From Nisaea denitrificans DSM 18348 (GTDB lineage Bacteria; Pseudomonadota; Alphaproteobacteria; Thalassobaculales; Thalassobaculaceae), in assembly GCF_000426505.1 (NCBI RefSeq), contig NZ_AUFM01000011.1, positions 1,054,001 through 1,118,000 of the forward strand: a stretch of DNA of 64,000 nt, in the 5' to 3' direction. Position 1 is the stretch's first letter; each line of letters begins with the position of its first letter. Under the pieces are notes generated by a model. It had not been told where the DNA came from. It worked only from the letters and a program-made list of their open reading frames with translations, and did not search any database. The position numbers were made by a program, and so were the translations under genes. Positions 46,130 through 55,353 of the stretch are shown one piece after another.

Positions 46130-47083
46130 TCAGTTCAGGATGCGGATCGGCTCTCCCGCGTGCCAGGCTTTGATGTCCTCGACCATCTCGCCATAGAACA
46201 GCATGTAGGTTTCCTCGGTCACGTAGCCCATATGCGGCGTGAGCAGGATATTATCCAGCGTGCGGATCGGATGATCGGCCGGGAGAGGTTCCGGCTCGAA
46301 AACGTCCACGGCGGCGCCTGCGATCCGGTTGTTCTTCAGCGCGTCGATAAGCGCATCCTCATCCACGATCGGACCGCGCGAGGTATTCACCAGCAGCGCC
46401 GTCGGCTTCATCTCCGCCAGAGCGGCCGCATCGATCATGCCGCGAGAACGGTCGCTCAACACGACATGCAGAGTGACGATATCCGCCTCGCGCAGAAGCG
46501 CTTCCTTGCTCGCCGCCTTGCGGACGCCGACTTCGGCACAGCGCTCTTCGGTCAGGTTCGGCGACCAGGCGACCACGTCCATACCGAAAAGCTTGGCAAT
46601 CTCGGAGACTTGGCTGCCGAGTTTACCGAGCCCGACGACCCCCAGGGTCCGGCCCTTCAGATCAACGCCGATACGGGTCTGCCACTTGCCTTCCCGCATC
46701 ATGCGGTCGTCATGCGCGACCTGCCGGGCCAGCGCCATCAGCATGGCCCAGGTATGTTCCTTCGTCGTGTTCCCGCTGGTCGCGGTGCCGCACACCGGAA
46801 TGCCGCAAGCACGGGCCGCCGGGAAATCGACAGCGTTGTTCCGCATGCCGCTGGTCACGAACAGTTTCAGGTTCGGCAGACGCTGGAAGATCTCGGCTGG
46901 AAAAGGCGTGCGCTCCCGCATGGCACAGACGATCTCGAAGTCCTTCAAACGGTCGACCAGCGCGTCGTGCTCTACCAGATTATCGGTAAAGACGACCGTC
47001 TCGTACCCCTCCGGCAGGCTTCCCCAATCGGCCATGCGCAGGGATACATTCGCATAGTCGTCCAAAATCGCAATCTTCGGCAT
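46130..47083 (-). CDS. D-2-hydroxyacid dehydrogenase
   Basis: A 317-residue NAD-dependent D-isomer 2-hydroxyacid dehydrogenase. The NAD motif GVVGLGKLGSQVSEIA lies near 148-163, and the catalytic Arg, Glu and His lie in LVNTSRGPIVDE (near 230), DVFEPEPLP and NILLTPHMGY. Related to phosphoglycerate and glyoxylate reductases; substrate unknown. ATG 47083 has a GGTGAGGAA ribosome site; a slightly longer start is disfavoured. It may share a transcript with the SAF oxidoreductase. Confidence 0.92.
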   Translation of the reverse strand: MPKIAILDDYANVSLRMADWGSLPEGYETVVFTDNLVEHDALVDRLKDFEIVCAMRERTPFPAEIFQRLPNLKLFVTSGMRNNAVDFPAARACGIPVCGTATSGNTTKEHTWAMLMALARQVAHDDRMMREGKWQTRIGVDLKGRTLGVVGLGKLGSQVSEIAKLFGMDVVAWSPNLTEERCAEVGVRKAASKEALLREADIVTLHVVLSDRSRGMIDAAALAEMKPTALLVNTSRGPIVDEDALIDALKNNRIAGAAVDVFEPEPLPADHPIRTLDNILLTPHMGYVTEETYMLFYGEMVEDIKAWHAGEPIRILN

Positions 47084-47158
47084 TTCCTCACCTGTCACTT
47101 TAGTTGGTTGTTATATCTTCTTGTTTCACGGTCATTTTTCGACCGAGACATACAGCTT

Positions 47159-47557
47159 TTACTCGTCCTTCTGCTTCAGATCGAGTGACGCCGAATTGAT
47201 GCAATACCGCAAGCCGGTCGGCTGCGGCCCATCGGGGAACACATGCCCGAGATGGGCTTCGCACTTCGCGCAATGCACCTCGGTCCGGACCATGAAGTGG
47301 CTACGGTCCGTCGTGCTCTCGATATTCGCTCCCTCGATCGGCTGATAGAAGCTCGGCCAGCCGCAGCCGGCATCGAATTTAGTCTCGCTTTCAAAAAGCG
47401 GCTCGCCACAACAGACGCAGGTATATGTCCCCGGCTCAGTCGTTTCGGCGTACTTGCCCGTAAAAGGGCGTTCCGTCCCATGCTTCCGTGTCACCTGGTA
47501 CTGCTCGTCGGTGAGCTGCTCCCGCCACTCGGCGTCACTCTTCACGACCTTTTCCAT
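47159..47557 (-). CDS. msrB: Peptide methionine-R-sulfoxide reductase MsrB
   Basis: A 132-residue MsrB. Zinc cysteines CVCCGEPLF and [15 protein letters not shown] are present, [14 protein letters not shown] forms the substrate loop, and [13 protein letters not shown] supplies the catalytic Cys. It repairs oxidised methionine. The chosen ATG at 47557 follows GGAGGG with workable spacing; the ATG one codon earlier is too close to the site. The upstream extension of the open frame has no homology. Confidence 0.96.
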   Translation of the reverse strand: MEKVVKSDAEWREQLTDEQYQVTRKHGTERPFTGKYAETTEPGTYTCVCCGEPLFESETKFDAGCGWPSFYQPIEGANIESTTDRSHFMVRTEVHCAKCEAHLGHVFPDGPQPTGLRYCINSASLDLKQKDE

Positions 47558-47633
47558 CATGCCCTCCAGTTCCCTTGTCAGGGCTGAGATTGTGCCACTG
47601 CGCGGTTCAGGCAAGTCACCTTTCCGCAATCCG

Positions 47634-48848
47634 CTATTTGGCCTTGCGACGCTCCTCGACCAGAACACCCTGCTCTGCCAGTGCGGTGATTTCTGTCTCG
47701 CTGAAGCCATGTTCGGCAAGAATGGCGCGGCCATGCTCGCCGAATTTCGGCGGCACCGATTTCACTGAGCCGGGTGTCCGCGACAGTTTGATCGGGATTC
47801 CCCAGGATTTGTACCAGTCGAGTTCGACTGCCATGTCCCGGTGCTTGGTGTGCTCGTGCGCCATGACATCCGCTGTATTCCGGATCGGCCCGACAGGCAC
47901 TCCCGCCCTCAGCAGGCGGTCGCAGATCTCGTTTCCGTCCTTATCCTTCAGCAGAACTTCAAGCTCCGCCCGCAAGGAATCACGGTTGGTCACGCGATCC
48001 GCATTGCTGACGAACCGCGGATCCGTCGCCAGTTCCGGCTTGCCGAGCTCCGCTGTCATCCGCTGCCAGGCCCTGTCATTCCCGCCTGCAACGAAGATAT
48101 CTCCGGTTTGGGTCGAGAATTTGTCATAGGGACTGATATTCGGGTGCTGGTTACCCGTAATCCCCGGCACCTTGCCCGACAACTCGTAATTCGCGACGTG
48201 CGGATGCATCAGCGACAGGCCACAATCGTACAGCGTCATGTCGACATACTGGCCGAGACCGGAGCTGTGCCGCTCAAACAGCGCCATCATGATCGCGTTC
48301 GCGGCATAGAGGCCTGTTCCCATATCGACCATCGGAATACCGACACGGGTCTGATCCACGGGCGTCGAACCATTGACCGAGAACCAGCCGGTCATGGCCT
48401 GAATGATGCCGTCATAGCCAGGAAAACCGCCATAGGGACCGTCGGAGCCAAAGCCGGAAATCCGACAATGCACCAGTTTCGGAAACTTCTCCTTCAGCAC
48501 GTCCTCGTAACCAAGCCCCCATCTCTCCATCGAGCCGGGCTTGTAGTTCTCGACCAGGACGTCCGCGTCCTCGAGTAGACGTAGAAGCACCTGCTTGCCC
48601 TCTTCCTTCGAAAGGTCGAGGCCGAGGGATTTCTTGTTCCGGTTCACACCGATGAAATAGGACGCATCGCCTTCATGGAATGGCGGGCCCCAGTCCCGCA
48701 CCTCGTCGCCCTGCGGCGGCTCGATCTTGATGATCTCCGCGCCGTGATCCCCAAGCATCTGGGTGCAGTACGGACCGCCGAGCACGCGTGTGCAATCGAC
48801 GATCTTGATCCCCTGGAGGGCGCCGGCGGATGCCGCAGTGCCACTCAT
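47634..48848 (-). CDS. CaiB/BaiF (family III) CoA-transferase
   Basis: A 404-residue family III CoA-transferase. [30 protein letters not shown]-type opening (shortened: [19 protein letters not shown]), [16 protein letters not shown] near 70-85, [14 protein letters not shown] near 103-116 and [14 protein letters not shown] near 170-183, where the catalytic Asp lies. It exchanges CoA between acids. ATG 48848 follows AGGAG. Neighbouring CoA-transferase subunits, GMC oxidoreductase and acyl-CoA dehydrogenase suggest a carboxylic-acid catabolic region. Confidence 0.93.
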   Translation of the reverse strand: MSGTAASAGALQGIKIVDCTRVLGGPYCTQMLGDHGAEIIKIEPPQGDEVRDWGPPFHEGDASYFIGVNRNKKSLGLDLSKEEGKQVLLRLLEDADVLVENYKPGSMERWGLGYEDVLKEKFPKLVHCRISGFGSDGPYGGFPGYDGIIQAMTGWFSVNGSTPVDQTRVGIPMVDMGTGLYAANAIMMALFERHSSGLGQYVDMTLYDCGLSLMHPHVANYELSGKVPGITGNQHPNISPYDKFSTQTGDIFVAGGNDRAWQRMTAELGKPELATDPRFVSNADRVTNRDSLRAELEVLLKDKDGNEICDRLLRAGVPVGPIRNTADVMAHEHTKHRDMAVELDWYKSWGIPIKLSRTPGSVKSVPPKFGEHGRAILAEHGFSETEITALAEQGVLVEERRKAK

Positions 48849-48930
48849 TCCGTTACTCCTCAATTCTCAAGGCTGGAACCGGTCAAAACGATCCGGTCAT
48901 ATTGGAAACCCGGTGAGCCCGGGTCAATTA

Positions 48931-49683
48931 TCAGGCTGCCTTTTCTATCCCGAAAACCTCGGCTGCAAAGCCTGGATAGATTTCAGCGATCTGTGCGGCG
49001 ACCGGACCACGGATGGTCTCAAGAGTTTTGGTGTCCGGCAGACGGGTTTCCGGCACGTCGGCCGGCTCATCATAATCAAAACCGGTCTGCTCCCTGATTT
49101 CCTCGACCGTATGTCCCGGATGGACACTTGCCAGGCTGAAACGGCCTTTCTCACGGTCGAAATGGAAGAGACAGCGGTCGGTGATCAGGGCATAGGGCCC
49201 GCCCGGCCGGTAGATATTCGGCTCCGAAGTCCCCGGTGCGCTGATGAAATCGACTTTTTCCACCAGGGTACGCGGTGTGTGCTCCAGTCGGAACAGGATC
49301 ACGCGCGGCACGGTGAAATACATATAGGAAGAGCCGAAGGAGCCCGGAAACCGGACCTTTGGCTTGTCTGGATCGCCGACCGAAACGAGATTGATATTCG
49401 CCTGCCCGTCAATCTGGGCACCGCCCAGGAAGAACGCGTCGATACGACCCTGCCCGGCGCAGTCAAACAGCTCCTTGCCGCCGTCGGTGAAGAAGTTGTT
49501 GTCCTCACTGCCAAGCACGGAGACTCGTGTCCTGTCCGGATGCCGCGCCCGCGCCAGCATCGCGGCAGCTCCGGGCACCGGAGAAGACGCGCCGACCGCG
49601 ATATGGCTCAGCCCGTCCAGCATATCGGCAATGGAGGCGATCAGGATTTCCTCGGCGCGGACGCCGTCGCTTACTGTCGTCAC
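48931..49683 (-). CDS. CoA-transferase subunit B (IpdB-like)
   Basis: A 250-residue beta subunit of a two-subunit CoA-transferase-like enzyme. AEEILIASIADMLDG and VGASSPVPGAAAMLARARHP near the start, VLGSEDNNFFTDGGKELFD near 57-75, FFLGGAQIDGQANINLVS and GSFGSSYMYFTVPR are all typical of the IpdB/GctB-like group. It begins with GTG at 49683 after GGAG, four bases behind subunit A, so both make one complex. Relatives transfer CoA or hydrolyse cyclic CoA intermediates in steroid ring degradation, but no other steroid genes lie here. Confidence 0.85.
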   Translation of the reverse strand: MTTVSDGVRAEEILIASIADMLDGLSHIAVGASSPVPGAAAMLARARHPDRTRVSVLGSEDNNFFTDGGKELFDCAGQGRIDAFFLGGAQIDGQANINLVSVGDPDKPKVRFPGSFGSSYMYFTVPRVILFRLEHTPRTLVEKVDFISAPGTSEPNIYRPGGPYALITDRCLFHFDREKGRFSLASVHPGHTVEEIREQTGFDYDEPADVPETRLPDTKTLETIRGPVAAQIAEIYPGFAAEVFGIEKAA

Positions 49684-49687
49684 GTCT

Positions 49688-50503
49688 TTACTCCGCCGCC
49701 ACGGCTTTGGTGCCGGCCATATAGGCGGCAAAACCATCTTCCGTGCGCGCCATGTCGACATAGCGCGCCAGCTCGTCCTGATCCGCATCGTAGCCGCCCG
49801 GAATGCCCAGCGGCCAGGCGCCCTGCTCCGCTTCGGCAATGGCGCCGACATAGAGCCCCGGGATCGTCCCTGCGGCCCGCACCGGATCGTCCAGAAGGTT
49901 CCCGTCCACGATCTTTTCCACCGTCACCAGACTGGATTTCGCCGCGTGCGCCATAAGCATCAGCTCGCGCCGGACACCGACCCAGACATTGCCGAACCTG
50001 TCTGCCAGCGGAGCATGAAACACCGCGAAATCGGGCTGGATAGCCTTCACCATCAGAATGGGATCATTCTCTGCGAAAGGATTCTGGCCAATCACCCAGT
50101 CATCCCGGCGCTTCTCGACATCGGACCCGATGACGCCGCGCAACGGCATGAAGGGCACGCCCTTCTCGGATGCTTGCAGGCCGGCATGGATCGCCGGGCA
50201 GGTTGCGTCCAGCATGCGAATACCGGCGGCTTTGATGGATGCACTGAACCGGGGCGCCAGACCGAACTCGCCAAGCGTAACCGCCGCTGTCTCCACAGTG
50301 CCGACGCATCCGGCGCCGATCAACTGATCCGCCTGGAAACCAAGGGCGGGAACACCGACCAGATGAAGGTCGCGGACATTGCGGGCGATGATGGCGCGCA
50401 CCAAAGCCATGGCGCAGTATGAATAATCCGGCGGCAGAGCGATTTTAGCGCCGTCACTCACCCGTGCCGCCAACCCATCAAGGTCGAGCCGGATGGCATC
50501 CAT
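49688..50503 (-). CDS. CoA-transferase subunit A (IpdA-like)
   Basis: A 271-residue alpha subunit: DGAKIALPPDYSYCAMALVRAI (shortened: GAKIALPPDYSYCAMAL) and LHLVGVPALGFQADQLIGAGCVG-type region, MPLRGVIGSDV, and FAVFHAPLADRFGNVWVGVR near 165-184. The usual glycine-rich GG motif for CoA is replaced by PPDYS, as in some IpdA-like proteins. ATG 50503 with a GGAGGA site at good spacing is chosen over the ATG two codons earlier. First gene of the minus-strand pair; its promoter region backs onto the GMC gene. Confidence 0.85.
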   Translation of the reverse strand: MDAIRLDLDGLAARVSDGAKIALPPDYSYCAMALVRAIIARNVRDLHLVGVPALGFQADQLIGAGCVGTVETAAVTLGEFGLAPRFSASIKAAGIRMLDATCPAIHAGLQASEKGVPFMPLRGVIGSDVEKRRDDWVIGQNPFAENDPILMVKAIQPDFAVFHAPLADRFGNVWVGVRRELMLMAHAAKSSLVTVEKIVDGNLLDDPVRAAGTIPGLYVGAIAEAEQGAWPLGIPGGYDADQDELARYVDMARTEDGFAAYMAGTKAVAAE

Positions 50504-50677
50504 TGTCATTCCTCCCAGAATGTTTCCCGCATCCTACGCGATCGGTTGCCGGAATAAAGCGGCAACCCGTCATGACATCGTTTCCCATGCAGGCGGGTCC
50601 AAACCCATCGACGCCCCGCGGCCGGGCGCATATTCTCCCCGCAAAAGACGTGACTAAAAGAACAAGGGAGTAACGGG

Positions 50678-52279
50678 GTGAGCGACATTTACGACTATAT
50701 CGTGGTCGGCGCGGGCTCGGCGGGCTGCGTCGTCGCCAACCGGCTGTCGGCGGATCCGAAGAACCGGGTCCTGCTGCTGGAAGCAGGCGGCAAGGATCGC
50801 AACCCCTGGATCCATGTTCCGGTCGGCTACTACAGAACGATGTATCATCCCGATATTTCATGGGGATACGAGACGGAACCGGATGCCGGCGTGAACGGCC
50901 GGGTGATGGTCTGGCCGCGCGGCCGGGTACTCGGCGGCTCCAGCTCGATCAACGGCCTGCTCTATGTCCGTGGCCAGCATCAGGATTACGATCACTGGCG
51001 CCAGCTCGGTAATGAAGGCTGGGGCTGGGACGACGTGCTCCCGTTCTTCAAGCAATCCGAAAGCTACGAGCGCGGTGGAAACGCGCTGCGTGGCGGCGAT
51101 GGCCCGCTGTCGGTCTCCGACATCGCCGACCGGCGGCCGGTCTGCGAGGCCTTCCTCGAGGCCTGCGAGGAAGTCGGCATTCCGCGCAACGATGATTATA
51201 ACGGCGCGGTCCAGGACGGCGCCGGCTACTACCAGACCACCAGCCGGAACGGCCGCCGGTGCAGCGCCGCCGTCGCTTACCTGAACCCGATCAAAAGCCG
51301 GAAGAACCTGCATATCGAAACCCGCGCCCTCGCCTCGAAGCTGGAGCTGAAGGACGGACGCGCGAGCGGGATTACCTATCTGCGCGACGGCATCGAATAC
51401 AGGGCGGAAGCCACCCGCGAAATCGTATTGTGCGGCGGCGCCATCAATTCCCCGCAATTGCTGCAGCTCTCGGGCATCGGTCCGGCGGAGCATCTGCGCA
51501 GCGTCGGCATCCCGGTGCAGCATGACCTGCCCGGCGTCGGCGACGATCTGCAGGACCATTTCCAGGTCCGGGCGATTTATGAGCTGGACGGCCTTGAATC
51601 CCTCAACACCGATGTCGCCAATCCGCTGAAACGGGTTGCCATGGGCCTGCAATACGCCCTCACCCGAAGCGGACCGCTTACCGTCAGCGCCGGTCAGGTT
51701 TACGTCTTCACCAAAACGCGCGCAGAGCTGGAAACACCGGATATCCAGTTCCATTTCATCCCGTTCAGCGCGGACAAGCCGGGCCAGCTGCTGCACCCCT
51801 TCCCCGGCGTCACATCCTCGATCTGCCAGCTCCGTCCGGAAAGCCGGGGTACCATCATGGTGAAATCCGGCGACCCGCGTGAGTATCCGAGCATCAAGCC
51901 GAACTACCTTTCAACAGAGGGCGACCGGCGGACAATCATCGACGGCATGAAACTGAGCCGGAAAATCTCCCAATCCCCAGCCTTCAGCAAGCATCTGAAG
52001 AACGAGTATGAACCGGGCCTGGACCGTGCGGACGATGAGGGTCTGCTCGCCTATGCCCGCGAGAAAGGCGGCACCATCTTCCACCCGACCAGTACCTGCC
52101 GCATGGGGTCCGACCCGAAAGCCGTGGTCGATGCCCGGCTGCGGGTGCGCGGCATAGCCGGATTGCGCGTCGCCGACTGCTCGATCATGCCGACTGTGGT
52201 CTCCGGCAACACCAACGCGCCGGCGATGATGATCGGGGAAAAGGCGTCGACGATGATCCTCGAGGACAACCGGAGATAA
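50678..52279 (+). CDS. GMC-family oxidoreductase (choline dehydrogenase-like)
   Basis: A 533-residue FAD enzyme. The dinucleotide motif DYIVVGAGSAGCVVANRLS lies at ~4-22, LEAGGKDRNPW near 32-42, the GMC signature 1 GRVLGGSSSINGLLYVRG near 80-97, signature 2 GGAINSPQLLQLSGIG near 250-265, and HPTSTCRMG with VVSGNTNAPAMMIGEKA at the C-terminus. It oxidises an alcohol to the aldehyde. Start GTG at 50678 after AAGGGAG. Its stop overlaps the next ATG by one base. Substrate could be choline-like or another alcohol; the family alone does not say. Confidence 0.94.
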   Translation: MSDIYDYIVVGAGSAGCVVANRLSADPKNRVLLLEAGGKDRNPWIHVPVGYYRTMYHPDISWGYETEPDAGVNGRVMVWPRGRVLGGSSSINGLLYVRGQHQDYDHWRQLGNEGWGWDDVLPFFKQSESYERGGNALRGGDGPLSVSDIADRRPVCEAFLEACEEVGIPRNDDYNGAVQDGAGYYQTTSRNGRRCSAAVAYLNPIKSRKNLHIETRALASKLELKDGRASGITYLRDGIEYRAEATREIVLCGGAINSPQLLQLSGIGPAEHLRSVGIPVQHDLPGVGDDLQDHFQVRAIYELDGLESLNTDVANPLKRVAMGLQYALTRSGPLTVSAGQVYVFTKTRAELETPDIQFHFIPFSADKPGQLLHPFPGVTSSICQLRPESRGTIMVKSGDPREYPSIKPNYLSTEGDRRTIIDGMKLSRKISQSPAFSKHLKNEYEPGLDRADDEGLLAYAREKGGTIFHPTSTCRMGSDPKAVVDARLRVRGIAGLRVADCSIMPTVVSGNTNAPAMMIGEKASTMILEDNRR

Positions 52280-54078
52280 TGACGTCCACTCCGGGAAGTC
52301 TCACGCTTGGCCAAGCAAAAGCTGCACTTGATCGTGGCGAGCCTGAAGCCGCCGCTGAAATTGCGGTCACCGTCGCTCGCTCATGCATGAATGCGGCAGA
52401 AGCTGCTCAGGCACTGCATTTCGCGGGGTTAGTGCAAGCGCAGTCAGGCAAGCAGCACGTGGGATCCGCCCGGATCAGGAAAGCCTTGCTGCTCTCCCCC
52501 GAACGGGCAAGCGCATGGGCGAATCTGGCGCAATGTTCCGGAAAGGGAGACGAGATTCTCTGCCTCGCGAAACGCGGGATCATGGGCAATCCTGGCGCAC
52601 CACTCGGGTGGGCCCTGCTGGGCGTCGCTCACCACAAGTGCGCTCAAGAGAAACGGGCCGCGCGCCATTTCCCGGCAGCCCTGGATCATTCGAGACGATC
52701 CCTGCTCCTCAGGCCGGACTATGCAGAGGCGTTGCATGGGTTCGTCATCGAGAAACGTTGGAATGGCCTTCTGGACGATCCGGACGGCCTGATTGAACGA
52801 AGCCTTCAGATCCTTGCGCGCGTAACCAAGGTATCGGGGCACCCGATCATGATGTTTGGCCCCTTTGCCGGACTGCGGGATCAGCTTGAGGCCGCCATAG
52901 GATCCGGCGGCGTACGTGGCCCGCGCCGCGACTTCGCGAAATTGCCAGGGGTTTCTGAAAAGCCACTCCATATCGGCTATGTTGGCAGTTACCTGAAGGA
53001 ACACGCCCTCGCCCTTGCCTTGCCGGAGCTGTTCCGGCTTCATGACCGGACAAAGTTCCGGATCACCCTCTATATCGCGCCGAATGCAAACGGAGAGGCT
53101 GACTGCAGCGAGGCAATCCGGGATAGCGGCATCGAGATTGTCGCACTTTCCGGCCTTGATAGTGCCCAACAAGCAGGGCGCTTGAGACAGGACAGAGTGG
53201 ATATCCTCTCGGACCTGGACGGGTTTCTGTCGCAAGACCCGCTCGGCCTTTTGCAGCACGATCCCGCACCGATCATCGTCAATTATTTTGGCTTCCCGGG
53301 GACTTGCGGCACCTTGCATGACTACATCGTCGGAGACCCGAGGCTCATTCCTGAAATGGCCACATCCGGCTATGGCGAGCGGATTGTTCGCCTGCCGCAT
53401 TGCTATATGCCATTCGATGGCGGTCGCCCGGTCTCAGCCGTACCGACGCGTTCAGGCGCAGGTTTACCGGAAGACGCTTTCGTCTTTCTTGGATTCCACA
53501 GCCAAAACAAGGTCGCCGCGGACGCCTTCGCCGCCTGGATGCGCTGCCTGCGCGAGGTTCCGGACAGCATCCTCTGGATGCTGGACCACGGCGACAGTCA
53601 TAGGACGAACCTGCTTGCCTCCGCGCTGCGTCATGGAGTGTCACAGGAACGCTTTGTTTTCGCGCCTAAGCTGAAGAATGAAGATCACCTCGCCAGGCTC
53701 TCCCTTGCGGATCTCTATCTCGATAACAGCTGGTTCAATGCACACACCACGGGGGCGGATGCCCTCTGGCGCGGCCTTCCGGTAGTCACAATTGCGGGCG
53801 AGACCTTCGCCTCCCGGGTCGGCGCGTCCCTGTTATACGCTGCCGGATTGCCCGACCTCGTCGCGCATTCACCCGACGAGCAGGCGAAGATCGCCATCGC
53901 GCTGGCGCAAGCGCCCCGGCGCCTGGCCGCACTCCGCAACCACCTGAAGCGCGCGGTTAAAACAGCCCCTCTCTTCAAAATGGCAGCCTATGCACATGCG
54001 CTGGAGCGCGCCTACCAGGCAATGGCCGAAAGAGCCCGCCAAAACCTGCCCCCGGCAGAGATAACGATAAAACCCTAG
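52279..54078 (+). CDS. GT41/OGT-type (SPINDLY family) glycosyltransferase with TPR-like N-terminus
   Basis: A 599-residue protein. The first ~200 residues are helical with TPR-like spacing (ALLLSPERASAWANLAQC, SLLLRPDYAEALHG). From ~230 on it matches the O-GlcNAc transferase catalytic region: HIGYVGSYLKEHALAL, VDILSDLDGF, PAPIIVNYFGFPGTCG, DYIVGDPRLIPE, FLGFHSQNKVAADAF with the donor-site Lys, and SWFNAHTTGADALWRGLPVVT. The catalytic-region HP motif reads HA. Such bacterial enzymes modify proteins such as flagellin or adhesins. The ATG overlaps the GMC stop by one base, so coupling with a metabolic gene is odd. Confidence 0.88.
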   Translation: MTSTPGSLTLGQAKAALDRGEPEAAAEIAVTVARSCMNAAEAAQALHFAGLVQAQSGKQHVGSARIRKALLLSPERASAWANLAQCSGKGDEILCLAKRGIMGNPGAPLGWALLGVAHHKCAQEKRAARHFPAALDHSRRSLLLRPDYAEALHGFVIEKRWNGLLDDPDGLIERSLQILARVTKVSGHPIMMFGPFAGLRDQLEAAIGSGGVRGPRRDFAKLPGVSEKPLHIGYVGSYLKEHALALALPELFRLHDRTKFRITLYIAPNANGEADCSEAIRDSGIEIVALSGLDSAQQAGRLRQDRVDILSDLDGFLSQDPLGLLQHDPAPIIVNYFGFPGTCGTLHDYIVGDPRLIPEMATSGYGERIVRLPHCYMPFDGGRPVSAVPTRSGAGLPEDAFVFLGFHSQNKVAADAFAAWMRCLREVPDSILWMLDHGDSHRTNLLASALRHGVSQERFVFAPKLKNEDHLARLSLADLYLDNSWFNAHTTGADALWRGLPVVTIAGETFASRVGASLLYAAGLPDLVAHSPDEQAKIAIALAQAPRRLAALRNHLKRAVKTAPLFKMAAYAHALERAYQAMAERARQNLPPAEITIKP

Positions 54079-54090
54079 GGAGCAAACAGG

Positions 54091-55293
54091 ATGGATTTCA
54101 GCGAGGATCCAATCATCGAGGTAGTGCGCGACACGGTCCACCGGGTCTATGACGTCGAGATTGCCCCGAAGATTGACGCATACGAAGCTTCCGGTGAGTT
54201 TCCCTACGAGATCATCCGCGCCATGGGCGGTGCGGGTCTGTTCAGCGCGGCCTTTCCCGAAGAGATGGGCGGGACTGCCCTGGGATTTTCTGCCGTTGGC
54301 ACGATCGCCGAGGAGATTTCCCGTCTCTCGCCGGGCTTTGGCTATGCCATGAACATGCAGGCCATGACCTGTCCCTTCACCATCTTCAATTGGGGCACGC
54401 CTGAACAGGCTCGGCATTTCGTTCCGGAGCTTATCTCGGGCCGGAAGATCGGCATGTTCGCCTTGACGGAACCCGGCGGCGGCTCCGATCCCGGTGGCGC
54501 CATGCGGACCGTGGCAAAGCGTGACGGCGACAGTTATGTGCTGAACGGCTCCAAGATCTGGATCACCTTCTCAAATGCCGCCGATGTGGGTGTGTTGTTC
54601 GCGAAGACAGATCCTGCCGCCGGCAAGCGCGGTATTTCGGCATTCATCGTCGAGCCGAAGAGCGCGCCCGGTTTCACCGCCCGGCCGATCGAAATGCGTC
54701 CGCTGTCCAATTGCCTGCGCTCCTGCGAGGTCTTTCTCGAGGATTTCCGGGTGCCGGCGGAAAATTTGCTCGGCAACGAGGGCGAAGGACTGAAGGTCGC
54801 GCTTAATGCTTTGGAATACGGGCGCCTTACCGTCTCCGGGCGGCTGATCGGTCTGGCCCAGGCCTGTTTCGACGAAACATTGCGCTATGCACAGGAACGG
54901 GAAGTCGGCGGGCAAAAGATCGGCGCCTATCAGATGGTCCAGCATCCGATAGCCGATGTTGCTGTCGGCATCGATGCAGCACGCCTGATGATGCGCCGGA
55001 TGGCCTGGCTGATGGATAAGGGTGAACGCTCGACCCGGGCCGCGGCACGGGCAAAATATCTGGCCTCGGAAGTCGCCCAGAAAGCCGCGCAAACTGCCAG
55101 GGACACGTTCGCCGCCTATGCCCTCGCCGAGGAATACCCGATCAACACGCTTTCAGCCTATGTGAACATGCTGACCGTCGGAGAAGGTACCCCGAACGTA
55201 CAACGTATTCTGATCGCGGAAGATGCACTGGGGTTCAAGACTGCCGACCGGCATCCGGTCATGAATCCTCTGAAACGCGAAACAGCCCGATAG
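54091..55293 (+). CDS. Acyl-CoA dehydrogenase
   Basis: A 400-residue flavoprotein of the acyl-CoA dehydrogenase family: FALTEPGGGSDPGGAMRT near 130-148 and the FAD/substrate loop LNGSKIWITFSNAADV near 157-172; the catalytic-loop end VGEGTPNVQRILIAEDALG near 363-381 with the Glu before Gly-Thr. It introduces a double bond into an acyl-CoA. AGGGAGCAAACAGG precedes the ATG, 13 bases after the OGT gene. It could work with the CoA-transferases on the opposite side of the GMC gene; its chain-length preference is not visible. Confidence 0.93.
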   Translation: MDFSEDPIIEVVRDTVHRVYDVEIAPKIDAYEASGEFPYEIIRAMGGAGLFSAAFPEEMGGTALGFSAVGTIAEEISRLSPGFGYAMNMQAMTCPFTIFNWGTPEQARHFVPELISGRKIGMFALTEPGGGSDPGGAMRTVAKRDGDSYVLNGSKIWITFSNAADVGVLFAKTDPAAGKRGISAFIVEPKSAPGFTARPIEMRPLSNCLRSCEVFLEDFRVPAENLLGNEGEGLKVALNALEYGRLTVSGRLIGLAQACFDETLRYAQEREVGGQKIGAYQMVQHPIADVAVGIDAARLMMRRMAWLMDKGERSTRAAARAKYLASEVAQKAAQTARDTFAAYALAEEYPINTLSAYVNMLTVGEGTPNVQRILIAEDALGFKTADRHPVMNPLKRETAR

Positions 55294-55301
55294 AAATGAA
55301 A

Positions 55302-55321
55302 AGGCCGCCCGAAGGCGGCCT
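55302..55321 (-). terminator. Hairpin terminator, mainly for the minus-strand Cache gene
   Basis: AGGCCGCC (55302-55309) and GGCGGCCT (55314-55321) form a perfect 8-bp stem with a CGAA loop. Read on the minus strand it is followed by TTTTCATTTC, so it ends the Cache-like gene, and it may also stop the acyl-CoA dehydrogenase transcript from the other side. Confidence 0.75.
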
Positions 55322-55353
55322 CTCAGATCAGATTTTTTGTTGAATAAAGCGGT

